This document shows positions 1 to 7,664 of a stretch of 64,000 nucleotides of DNA, one piece after another. The DNA comes from Algoriphagus winogradskyi. Its GTDB lineage: Bacteria; Bacteroidota; Bacteroidia; Cytophagales; Cyclobacteriaceae. Positions within the stretch are counted from its first letter, which is position 1, and each line of letters starts with the position of its first letter. The stretch is from NCBI RefSeq assembly GCF_900182815.1, contig NZ_FXUA01000009.1, positions 62,001 through 126,000 on the forward strand, read 5' to 3'. The notes under the pieces are model-generated. The model was given only the letters and a program-made list of their open reading frames with translations. It made no database searches and was not told the origin of the DNA. Made by a program: the position numbers and the translations under genes.

Positions 1-515
1 ACCGGTAGCTTCGCAAAATATTTTTTCGCTTGGGAAGAAAGAGAATCCAAAGCGCCTAAACCAGCTTTACTGACTAGAGAAGCATATTTTCTTGGAACAT
101 TTGTGGCAATAAACCTTAACCCTTTCTCCTTAGCATAGCGCAAAATAGGGCGGTAATCGCTATTGTAATTCTTCCAAAGATTTGCCTCAGCTTCGAAATT
201 GCTTTCGGTAATTTGACCTGAAAACCACTCGTCCAAGTTCAACTGATCTTCTCGCTCAAAAATCTCTGATCCTACCACCAAATCAGGATTCTGCGCTTGC
301 AATCCTTTTAGCACCTGCAATTTTAACCAGTGCCCAAGACTGTTATTATGAAGCTCTCCAAAGAAAACCGCATCAACATCTTTAGCGTCTTTGAGAACAT
401 CCTTCAAATCTATTTTTTTGCCTTTGTTAGTAAAAAACTGATAGGCCTCTCCCTGAGCTTTGAGGGTTCCAAATGAACCAAAAACTAGCAGGAACACTAG
501 AAAATAATTACGCAT
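1..515 (-). CDS. ChaN-family lipoprotein-like protein (partial, runs off left edge)
   Basis: The reading frame opens with ATG at 515 and stays open to base 1, giving the first 171 residues. An N-terminal signal peptide ends near LKAQ at residue 21. It is followed by VFFGELHNN and, further on, GSEIFEREDQ, which resemble the conserved GExHdn and gxExfxrddQ motifs of the ChaN/DUF399 family (Tiki/EreA-like fold, associated with heme binding or iron regulation). The start overlaps the folB stop by 8 bp, suggesting translational coupling at the 3' end of a run from the DivIVA gene. The C-terminus lies outside the window, so full length is unknown. The family call is by motif recognition. Confidence 0.72.
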   Translation of the reverse strand, partial: MRNYFLVFLLVFGSFGTLKAQGEAYQFFTNKGKKIDLKDVLKDAKDVDAVFFGELHNNSLGHWLKLQVLKGLQAQNPDLVVGSEIFEREDQLNLDEWFSGQITESNFEAEANLWKNYNSDYRPILRYAKEKGLRFIATNVPRKYASLVSKAGLGALDSLSSQAKKYFAKLP

Positions 516-873
516 AATCTTCCGGGTATTGAATTTGCACAGAGGAGAAGCTTACTAATCCTCCGAGAGCAGGATGATGCTTTTTAAGCGTTAATCTAAT
601 TGTTGTGGTTTTGGGATAGGCCTCTAAAATATCGGTCACAATCATGTGGCCCAGATGTTCGAGCAGTTTCACTTTCACATCCATTCTGGCTTTGATCAAT
701 TTGTACAATTTGGAGTAATCCACAGTTGCACTCAGGTCATCATGAAGCATCGCCTGTCTGAAATCTGTTTCCAGTTCGAGATCCAAGGTAAAGCGATTTC
801 CAAGTATGGATTCCTCGGGATATGCTCCGTGGTAGGCGTGAAACTCAATCCCTTCGAGACTTACTTTCCCCAT
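508..873 (-). CDS. folB: Dihydroneopterin aldolase
   Basis: 121 residues, the normal size for FolB, which converts 7,8-dihydroneopterin to 6-hydroxymethyl-dihydropterin and glycolaldehyde in cytosolic folate synthesis. The N-terminus shows the typical pattern LEGIEFHAYHGAYPEE followed by G.RF.LDLELE, with the catalytic-region Tyr and Glu. The central TVDYSKLYKLIKARM and the KLLEHLGHMI segment match the family. Its ATG overlaps the stop of the upstream DivIVA gene by one base (TGATG), and its stop overlaps the ChaN-like start by 8 bp, so the three are probably translated from one message. Confidence 0.93.
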   Translation of the reverse strand: MGKVSLEGIEFHAYHGAYPEESILGNRFTLDLELETDFRQAMLHDDLSATVDYSKLYKLIKARMDVKVKLLEHLGHMIVTDILEAYPKTTTIRLTLKKHHPALGGLVSFSSVQIQYPEDYA

Positions 874-1835
874 CAGTCAAATTGGTCAAAAAATGAACCT
901 GATTGGTTCTTAGCATCATCAGTATATTTCGGTTGGGTAGCCTGAGTCTTGAGCGGTTCTTCAAATGGCTTCTTCTCCTTAGCCTCCTCTATTTCTTCTA
1001 TATCCTCTTCAAGAACCTCGTCTTCCAGCTGCATCTTGGTGTCTTCTAATTCCAGCTCCTCCTCTGCATCTTCTTCGATTTCTATCTCCAAATCAGGTGT
1101 TGAATCATGATCTTCTAGCTCTAAGTCCTCTTCTATCACTTCCATTTCAGCTAAAGGACTTTCATCTATTTCTTCTTCGAAAATCTCCTCTTCGTATCCA
1201 AGATTCTCAAGATTTCCGAAAGTGAATGTTTGTGACCTGCTTAGTTCATCTATCGCTCTGGCATGAGCCTTGGCGTCAATTCTAGAGTAATGCGCTTCCG
1301 AAAGATCAATCTGATTCAAGGTGTCCTGTGCAATTCTCTTGAGGCTTTTCACCATTGATTCTCTTTGCTCAGCTAGGCCTTCATAAGATCGGACTAGGCC
1401 TTGCATGCTTTCTCTGAGCTCTACGATAGTCTCTTTCGCCTTGGTTTCCGCAGCGCCGATGATCGCAGCAGCCTGCTCCTCAGCTTGTTTCCTGGAGTCA
1501 GCCAGCATCTGATCAACGTGCTTAGTCGCATTGTCAGCAGTTTCATTTGCATCAGCGATAATCAAGTCCGCAGCTTCATTCGCTTCTACAATTATTGCAG
1601 CTCCGGTATCTTCCGCAGTTTTGAGGGTACGGAAAAGTGATTCCTCCACATCCTTCAATCGCTTTGCCTCTGCTTCTGTATTTTGAAGCTTAGTTTTCAG
1701 CTCCATATTTTCTTTGTGAAGCAGGTCGACTACTTCAGATATTTCGTCCAGAAATGTGGTAACTTCTTTTTTCTCATATCCTCTGAATCCAACTTCAAAG
1801 GTTTTTTGCCGAATGGCTGCTGGTGTGATCTTCAT
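873..1835 (-). CDS. DivIVA-domain protein with long acidic tail
   Basis: 320 residues. The first 50 carry the DivIVA signature: ITPAAIRQKTFEVGFRGY followed by EVTTFLDEISE. DivIVA/GpsB proteins are membrane-curvature-binding coiled-coil scaffolds of cell division or growth. A long coiled coil covers about residues 30-165 (heptad-rich, with Ala/Glu repeats such as AAIIGAAETKAKE). From about 210 to 300 the chain is extremely acidic, with many Glu/Asp and few hydrophobics, which is unlike the compact Firmicutes proteins. It lies 94 bp downstream of the WD40 gene and is joined by a 1-bp overlap to folB. Its role in division here is inferred from family membership only. Confidence 0.85.
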   Translation of the reverse strand: MKITPAAIRQKTFEVGFRGYEKKEVTTFLDEISEVVDLLHKENMELKTKLQNTEAEAKRLKDVEESLFRTLKTAEDTGAAIIVEANEAADLIIADANETADNATKHVDQMLADSRKQAEEQAAAIIGAAETKAKETIVELRESMQGLVRSYEGLAEQRESMVKSLKRIAQDTLNQIDLSEAHYSRIDAKAHARAIDELSRSQTFTFGNLENLGYEEEIFEEEIDESPLAEMEVIEEDLELEDHDSTPDLEIEIEEDAEEELELEDTKMQLEDEVLEEDIEEIEEAKEKKPFEEPLKTQATQPKYTDDAKNQSGSFFDQFD

Positions 1836-1929
1836 GTGTTTATAATTTGTCTTTTAAAGGCCCCATGGAATCTCGCGTGGCTATAATCCGATATGCTTTG
1901 AGACCTTGAATCATGCTCGATTTCATAGG

Positions 1930-2844
1930 TTAATTCGCTTCAATTTGCCAAATAGAAATAGTACGGTCGTCTGACACAGAAATTACATTGCCTTGATAGC
2001 TACTCCAAATCACCTTGTTTATTGAAGTACCATGACCTGCATTTCTTGCTTTGTCTATGACCTTGAGGAGTTTCCGTTCGCTTGCATCCCATACCTTGAT
2101 GGACTTATCCATGGAGCAGGTGACTAGAAGGTTTCCGTCCTCCTTGAAATATAAATAATTAATGGCATACATATGTGCCACAATGTTTTCTTGTAGAGAA
2201 TAGCTGTCAGTTTCCCAGAATTTCAACCGAGCATCCCGACCGGCACTGACCAAAATCGACTCATCAGGAGAATACGAAAGTGCAAATACAGAATTGGTGT
2301 GGCCTGTTAAATTTGCAATGGGTTTAAAACTATCTGATAAATCAAGAATTTTTACGGTATGATCACTCAGGCCAATTGCCAGTTCGCGTTTATCTTTTGC
2401 CAAAGACATCACGCGAATACTCTTCTCACTCAATTTGATGTGCTTTTTGATCGTTTTTGAATTAATATCAACTACAATAAGCACCCCGTCACCTGTACCA
2501 ATGTACGCTTCGTCCCCAAAGATTTTGATATCAAAAATTGCCTTATCCGTTAACTTCAATGACCAAATCTCCTTGCTTTCATTCAGGTCAATGACGTGAA
2601 TCCCTTCGAAATTATGGCCTATAAAAAGCAAATTCCTACTTGGGTCTACAGCAAGTCCATAAACTGAATGTGGCAGTCTAGCGATCAACTTACCATCTTT
2701 CGGCTGATCCAAGTCCCATTCCACTACCATACCATCTCCAGCTCCGGTATAAAAAAATCTGGGATCACTCCCTTCTACCAATGCATAGATGCAGTCATTG
2801 TGTCCTGTTAGTGTTTGTAATTTATTAACTTCTATTTTTGACAT
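1930..2844 (-). CDS. WD40-repeat beta-propeller protein
   Basis: 304 residues from the ATG at 2844 (MSKIEVNKLQTLTGHND). A longer frame back to 2928 exists but would run into the divergent transferase gene and adds a non-conserved stretch. Repeats with the GH...WD spacing are visible: LTGHNDCIYAL, LTGHTNSVFALSYSPD ending LKFWETD, a repeat ending IKVWDA, and a last one GHGTSINKVIW ending ISIWQI, consistent with one seven-bladed propeller. There is no signal peptide, so it is probably cytosolic. WD40 proteins are binding scaffolds; no partner can be named. Only 34 bp separate it from the divergent Sfp-type gene, so they share a promoter region. Confidence 0.85.
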   Translation of the reverse strand: MSKIEVNKLQTLTGHNDCIYALVEGSDPRFFYTGAGDGMVVEWDLDQPKDGKLIARLPHSVYGLAVDPSRNLLFIGHNFEGIHVIDLNESKEIWSLKLTDKAIFDIKIFGDEAYIGTGDGVLIVVDINSKTIKKHIKLSEKSIRVMSLAKDKRELAIGLSDHTVKILDLSDSFKPIANLTGHTNSVFALSYSPDESILVSAGRDARLKFWETDSYSLQENIVAHMYAINYLYFKEDGNLLVTCSMDKSIKVWDASERKLLKVIDKARNAGHGTSINKVIWSSYQGNVISVSDDRTISIWQIEAN

Positions 2845-2878
2845 ATATTGGACTGAGACTTTGGTTGCCCTGCTGGCT

Positions 2879-3508
2879 ATGCAAACAAAAATAGAAAAAA
2901 TAGATTCTTCCTCGGCTTTGGCCATCAAGATTATCGAAACTCAAGATGAAAACGACCTGGATTTTCTCAGCTTTAGAGAGAAACTTGGTTACGCCAACAT
3001 TTCGCATCATGAGAAAAAACGAGAATGGGCCACTGCAAGAATGGCAATCCGAGATGCTTTGGATGTATTGCATGTTCCATATCCCGGTTTTTTCAAAGAT
3101 GAGCATGGTAAATCTCAAACCATGAATGGACATGGATATATTTCACTTTCTCATACCATGGGATATGCTGGCGCTATTTATCACAGGGAAAATCCGGTTG
3201 GAATTGACATGGATTTGATACGGGAAAAAATCCTGAGGATTGGATTTCGGTTTCTGGATCAATCAGAATTAGACTTCTTGGCTAAGGATCCCTTACATTA
3301 CACCATGGCTTGGTCAGCTAAAGAGTCTATCTTTAAATGTCAGGGGAAAAGAGGCGTTTCTTTTCGAGAAAATATTCTCTTAGAACCCTTTGACCCAAAG
3401 GCAGGAATCATCAGAGGTAAAGTCCGAGGTACGGATTTTACAGATCATCATTACACAGTACAGGTTCGGGTGATCTCAGACGTTGTACTAACATACACTA
3501 TTTGGTAA
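2879..3508 (+). CDS. 4'-phosphopantetheinyl transferase, Sfp type
   Basis: 209 residues from the ATG at 2879; an earlier in-frame start at 2789 would overlap the divergent WD40 gene. The protein transfers the phosphopantetheine arm of CoA to a Ser of acyl or peptidyl carrier proteins. Visible motifs: the GIDMDLI Mg/CoA-binding motif in the middle, and WSAKESIFKCQGKRGVSF, the W..KE...K motif of the superfamily. SLSH, upstream of GIDMD, matches the substrate-binding SHS-type motif. It directly abuts the redoxin gene, whose ATG begins at the next base after the TAA. No polyketide or peptide synthetase is nearby, so the target carrier protein is unknown. Confidence 0.88.
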   Translation: MQTKIEKIDSSSALAIKIIETQDENDLDFLSFREKLGYANISHHEKKREWATARMAIRDALDVLHVPYPGFFKDEHGKSQTMNGHGYISLSHTMGYAGAIYHRENPVGIDMDLIREKILRIGFRFLDQSELDFLAKDPLHYTMAWSAKESIFKCQGKRGVSFRENILLEPFDPKAGIIRGKVRGTDFTDHHYTVQVRVISDVVLTYTIW

Positions 3509-4078
3509 ATGCAAAAGCTAAGCTTAATTATCCCCATTCTTCTTTCTATAACTTTTTCGCTTTCCGCTCAAAGTCTGGAAGAGATCAATCTCACTGATGC
3601 GGTAACTGGCAAAGAGGTTAATGTAGCCTCTCAAATTAAGGGGAAAGGTTTAGTCTTGATTTTCCATAGTTTGGGATGCCCTTTTGCAAAAATGTATGAA
3701 GCTCGTTTGATTGCTTTGCGAAGCAAATACCAAAATCAGGGTTTTACATTTATGCTGGTAAACCCAGAAGTGAGTCAAAAAGAAGAAGATAAAACAGCCT
3801 TGCGAAGCTATATAGATCAGTCCGATATAAACATGTCTTACTTGATTGATGATAGCCAAGCGTTGACCAAATTCTTTAAAGTCACCAAAATCCCTGAAGT
3901 AATTTTACTTACCCCAGGAGCTGTGGTCAGTTATAGAGGAGCGATTGATAATAATCCTCAAGCTGAAAATGCCGTGTCATCAAACTACCTCGACAAAGCA
4001 ATGGATTCCCTATTGAAAGGTGAGTCGCCGACACCAAGTCAAGTTAGAGCTGTTGGCTGTAATGTGCGGACTTATTGA
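3509..4078 (+). CDS. Exported thioredoxin-fold (AhpC/TSA-like) protein
   Basis: 189 residues with a signal peptide (hydrophobic core at 5-17, cleavage after LSAQ). The thioredoxin-like core has a single active-site cysteine in SLGCPFAKMYE (no CXXC), a cis-Pro loop at KIPEVILL and a second Cys near the C-terminus in AVGCNVRTY. The latter could act as a resolving residue, as in two-Cys peroxiredoxin-like proteins. Periplasmic peroxide or disulfide chemistry is inferred. It starts immediately after the transferase stop and its 3' end overlaps the convergent SirB1-like gene by 7 bp. Confidence 0.75.
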   Translation: MQKLSLIIPILLSITFSLSAQSLEEINLTDAVTGKEVNVASQIKGKGLVLIFHSLGCPFAKMYEARLIALRSKYQNQGFTFMLVNPEVSQKEEDKTALRSYIDQSDINMSYLIDDSQALTKFFKVTKIPEVILLTPGAVVSYRGAIDNNPQAENAVSSNYLDKAMDSLLKGESPTPSQVRAVGCNVRTY

Positions 4079-4923
4079 TCGTTCAGCAAGGCTATTAATT
4101 CCTTAATCTCTTGAACTTTGTCAGCCTCGCCAAGCTTCTCGAATGAATTTTCCAGGTTTCTGAACATTCGAAGCATAATTTGTAGATGCGCACAAGGTTC
4201 GAAGTAATCCTCTTTTGGCTCAATCTTCAATTGCTCCAGATAGTTAAAAATATCCTTTCTACTAAAAATCAATCCTTTGTTGAAGGCATTGATGTAAAAA
4301 GTGACATCCGCTGATTTATAGGTGAGCACAAATAGATTTGGGAGGTTCACTCCATAAATCGGTAACCCCAACTTTTTTGCTACCAGTAAATAAATTGAGC
4401 ATAATGTCAGGGGATTTCCACGTTTTGAATCCAAAACCGAGGAAAGCATACTATTGGCCGGTGAGTGAAAGTTTTTGGTATTCGCAGAGAATCGGAGAGT
4501 GTTGAAAAGCACATTGTTAATTGCCCTCACCTGCTCATATGGACTCAAATCATTTTTGAAAGCAGTCCAAACCTCGAAGTAAATCTGATGCATCTCAGCA
4601 TTTAGCCTCGCATATTCGAGATCTGGATATTGATAAGTATTGATAATCCACAGCCCAGTCAGCAAGTCCCGATCGTCGGTATCCCGCCAATCTTTCAACC
4701 TTTCCTTTAGCAGAGAAAACTGAAGATCATGAACCAATTCTTCTATTTCTTTCTGAATATCCGGATTGAAGCTATTCTCCCATTTTTTCTCCAAAAAGGG
4801 AATAATATCATTCCCCAAAGAAATGATTCTATCCCTCACATGCATTCTTACTTCACGATCGGAATCATCCAATAAGGAAACCAAGGCATTTAATTCTCCG
4901 GGTGTCAAATCACTCATCGTCAA
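4072..4923 (-). CDS. SirB1/transglutaminase-like family protein
   Basis: 283 residues. The central segment (about 135-200) has the family pattern NNVLFNTLRFSAN, then NSMLSSVLDSKRGNPLTLCSIYLLVAKKLGLPIYGVNLPNLFVL, which matches the transglutaminase-like SirB1 domain. The N-terminal 70 residues are helical and could form HEAT-like repeats (LVSLLDDSDREVRMHVRDRI). No signal peptide, so cytosolic. The biochemical role of the family is not established. The Cys in LTLCSIY sits where the nucleophile of transglutaminase-like folds would be, but the canonical triad is not clear from sequence alone. Confidence 0.75.
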   Translation of the reverse strand: MTMSDLTPGELNALVSLLDDSDREVRMHVRDRIISLGNDIIPFLEKKWENSFNPDIQKEIEELVHDLQFSLLKERLKDWRDTDDRDLLTGLWIINTYQYPDLEYARLNAEMHQIYFEVWTAFKNDLSPYEQVRAINNVLFNTLRFSANTKNFHSPANSMLSSVLDSKRGNPLTLCSIYLLVAKKLGLPIYGVNLPNLFVLTYKSADVTFYINAFNKGLIFSRKDIFNYLEQLKIEPKEDYFEPCAHLQIMLRMFRNLENSFEKLGEADKVQEIKELIALLNDQ

Positions 4924-4974
4924 AAGGCTACGGTTAATGGAACGAAACTATAAAATAAGATACTAAAAATTGGC

Positions 4975-6603
4975 TTAAGTTTGAATCACGCCTACATTAA
5001 ATCTTTCAGTTATCGGAGCATGATTAGCTGCTTCTATACCCATGCTGATTACCTTTCTAGTCTCACGAGGATCGATTACTCCATCCACCCAGAGTCTCGA
5101 AGCCGCATAAAATGGGCTCAGTTCCTCATTGTATTTGGAAGTGATTTCATCCAGCAATTCCTTTTCATCTTCAGGCGTGATCTCCCGCCCTTTTTTCTTC
5201 AAACCTGCTACTTTGATCTGAAGCAAAGTATTTGCTGCTGCAGCTCCCGACATCACTGCCATCTGAGCTGTAGGCCAAGAATATATCAAGCGCGGGTCAT
5301 ATGCTTTGCCACACATGGCGTAATTACCGGCTCCGTAAGAATTTCCTAGTATAAAGGTAAATTTCGGCACCACAGAATTAGCCATGGCATTGACCATTTT
5401 GGCTCCGTCCTTAATAATCCCTCCATGTTCAGCTTTGCTGCCAACCATAAAGCCGCTGACATCCTGAAGGAAAACAAGTGGGATTTTACGCTGGTTGCAA
5501 TTCATGATAAATCGAGCTGCTTTGTCCGCTGAGTCAGAATAAATCACTCCGCCCATCTGCATTTCTCCCTTGGCAGTTTTGACGATCTTCCGCTGATTTG
5601 CTACTATTCCCACTGCCCATCCATCAATCCTTGCAGTGCCACAAATCAATGTTTTGCCATAGTCTTCTTTGTATTCATCGAAGTCACCAGCATCCACAAG
5701 ACCTTTTACGATCTGCAACATGTCATATGGCTTCACACGCTCAGTCGGGAATGAGCCAATAAGTTCATCTCCTGTCAAGCCTGACTTGTGGGACTCTACG
5801 CGGTCAAAACCGGCAGTAGGATTATGACCTATTTTATCAAAAATCTTTCGGATCGCATCCAGACAATCCTGATCAGTATCGTATTTATTATCCGTCACTC
5901 CTGATATTTCGCAGTGCGTGGTAGCACCACCTAGTGTTTCATTATCAATCGTCTCTCCGATTGCTGATTTCACCAAATAGGAGCCTGCCAGGAAAATAGA
6001 CCCAGTCTTATCCACAATCATTGCCTCGTCGGACATGATCGGCAAGTAAGCGCCCCCAGCCACACAGCTTCCCATGATCGCTGCAACTTGTATAATTCCC
6101 ATTGCAGACATTTTCGCATTGTTTCGGAATTGTCTTCCGAAATGCTCTTTGTCTGGGAAAATCTCATTTTGCATGGGGAGGAAAACACCTGCGCTATCGA
6201 CCAGATAGATAGCAGGAATCTGATTTTCCATGGCTATTTCCTGAGCACGAAGATTTTTCTTTGCAGTCATCGGGAACCATGCTCCTGCCTTCACAGTCGC
6301 ATCATTGGCTACGATCATGCACATTCTCCCACTCACATAGCCAATTCCAGTCACAACACCACCGGAAGGACAACCTCCCTCCTCTTCATACATGCCGTCA
6401 GCTACGAAAGCCCCAACTTCTAAAAAATCAGTGTTCTTATCACGCAAGTAGTCTATTCGCTCACGAGCGGTGAGCTTCCCTTTAGCATGTTCTTTTTCTA
6501 TTCTTTTGGCACCTCCACCTAGTTTAACGTGCTCATATTTTTCTTTTAACTCATGGAGTAGACCCTCCATGGTTGGATTAGAATTTCCAGTAGTTGCTGT
6601 CAT
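4975..6603 (-). CDS. Acyl-CoA carboxylase beta (carboxyltransferase) subunit
   Basis: 542 residues, standard length for the carboxyltransferase beta chain of biotin-dependent propionyl-, methylcrotonyl- or related acyl-CoA carboxylases. GKLTARERIDYL, the crotonase-like oxyanion segments GGCPSGGVV and MGSCVAGGAYLP, and the C-terminal GNSYGAGNYAMCGKAYDPRLIYSWPTAQMAVM are all family hallmarks. The stretch VDSAGVFLPMQNEIFPDKEHFGR resembles methylcrotonyl-CoA carboxylase beta more than propionyl-CoA carboxylase, so leucine degradation is the preferred but unproven role. No biotin carboxylase subunit is adjacent; it must be encoded elsewhere. A 50-bp gap separates it from the SirB1-like gene downstream. 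Confidence 0.9.
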   Translation of the reverse strand: MTATTGNSNPTMEGLLHELKEKYEHVKLGGGAKRIEKEHAKGKLTARERIDYLRDKNTDFLEVGAFVADGMYEEEGGCPSGGVVTGIGYVSGRMCMIVANDATVKAGAWFPMTAKKNLRAQEIAMENQIPAIYLVDSAGVFLPMQNEIFPDKEHFGRQFRNNAKMSAMGIIQVAAIMGSCVAGGAYLPIMSDEAMIVDKTGSIFLAGSYLVKSAIGETIDNETLGGATTHCEISGVTDNKYDTDQDCLDAIRKIFDKIGHNPTAGFDRVESHKSGLTGDELIGSFPTERVKPYDMLQIVKGLVDAGDFDEYKEDYGKTLICGTARIDGWAVGIVANQRKIVKTAKGEMQMGGVIYSDSADKAARFIMNCNQRKIPLVFLQDVSGFMVGSKAEHGGIIKDGAKMVNAMANSVVPKFTFILGNSYGAGNYAMCGKAYDPRLIYSWPTAQMAVMSGAAAANTLLQIKVAGLKKKGREITPEDEKELLDEITSKYNEELSPFYAASRLWVDGVIDPRETRKVISMGIEAANHAPITERFNVGVIQT

Positions 6604-6748
6604 TAGTCAAATTTGGGTTTAGAAATCATAACCAGTGCTTTCTGCAAATAGTTAAGCTTCCAAGTTAAAAAAGAAAAAGCTAACAGTCGTAGTATTCTAG
6701 GTTGCAGTCACCCTATTCAGTCTCAAAACAGTATTCTGACAATCCCAC

Positions 6749-6779
6749 AAAAAAGCCCTTTACTCACAAGAAAAGGGCT
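6749..6779 (-). terminator. Rho-independent terminator of the amidase gene
   Basis: An 8-bp stem (6754-6761 with 6772-6779, AGCCCTTT/AAAGGGCT) with a 10-nt loop. On the minus strand it is followed by six U residues (6749-6754). It lies 23 bp past the amidase stop. Confidence 0.85.
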
Positions 6780-6802
6780 CTGAATGTTAAATATTATGAA
6801 AA

Positions 6803-7603
6803 TTAATTTTTCTCGATTGACTCTTTGTAGTCTCTTATTGACCGGTAAATCGCAGAGGCCATGTATTCTTTTCCTTGTTGACTCATTAGGAATTGCTCCT
6901 CTGTTGAATTGGATAAAAATCCCAATTCCACCAAAACAGATGGCATTGAAGGAGTCCAGAGCACATAAAAAGGCCCTTGCTTCACGCCTCTACTTTTGCG
7001 ACCAACTCGATCTCTAAATTGAGTTTCTACATTATCTGCTAGAGTCACGGAGTTCTCGAAATGAACTTTAGACATTAAATTGAACATCATGTAGGATTCA
7101 GGTGAAGATGGATCAAACCCTTCGTAGTTTTCCTCGTAGTTATCTTCCAACAGGATCACCGAGTTTTCTCGTTTTACAATATCAAAGTTTGCATCAAAAT
7201 GCTTTGTCCCCATCACGAAAGTCTCTGTTCCAAATGCTGATTTATTTGCAGCAGAATTGGAATGAATGGACACAAAGAGATGTGCTTTGTTATTATTGGC
7301 GATCATAGGTCGTTCCTTGAGTGAAGGAAAACTATCATCGTCCCGAGTGTATATCACCTCTACATCAGGCAAGTTTTCCTTGATGTATTTTCCAACTAAA
7401 AGTGTAACTGCAAGATTAATGTCTTTTTCCTTTGACCTAGAACCCAGATTACCAGGATCTTTACCTCCGTGGCCAGCATCCAAGACGATCTTTGTCATCT
7501 TAAAAGATGGTACCATGGATTCATTTGTGATAAATCCGCCAAATACAAAGGGAATACATAAAATTAGACTAAGAAGAATTTTTTTGTTTTTGGACCGTTC
7601 CAT
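6803..7603 (-). CDS. N-acetylmuramoyl-L-alanine amidase (AmiC/CwlM type)
   Basis: 266 residues from the ATG at 7603; the frame is open further upstream, but that part would overlap lptD and is not conserved. An N-terminal hydrophobic segment (9-24) indicates export. The Amidase_3 fold is shown by IVLDAGHGGKDPG (zinc His45), an EKDINLAV segment with the zinc Glu, SIHSN with the second zinc His, and LVELGFLSN with the catalytic Glu near the C-terminus. It cleaves the amide bond between MurNAc and the stem peptide in the periplasm. It is divergent from lptD with a 61-bp gap, a pairing that recurs in Bacteroidota envelope loci. Confidence 0.9.
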   Translation of the reverse strand: MERSKNKKILLSLILCIPFVFGGFITNESMVPSFKMTKIVLDAGHGGKDPGNLGSRSKEKDINLAVTLLVGKYIKENLPDVEVIYTRDDDSFPSLKERPMIANNNKAHLFVSIHSNSAANKSAFGTETFVMGTKHFDANFDIVKRENSVILLEDNYEENYEGFDPSSPESYMMFNLMSKVHFENSVTLADNVETQFRDRVGRKSRGVKQGPFYVLWTPSMPSVLVELGFLSNSTEEQFLMSQQGKEYMASAIYRSIRDYKESIEKN

Positions 7604-7664
7604 GAGGGCAATAAAATTAACTTTACACGAAATTTCACTCAAATTAAATAAAGCGTAAGCAACA

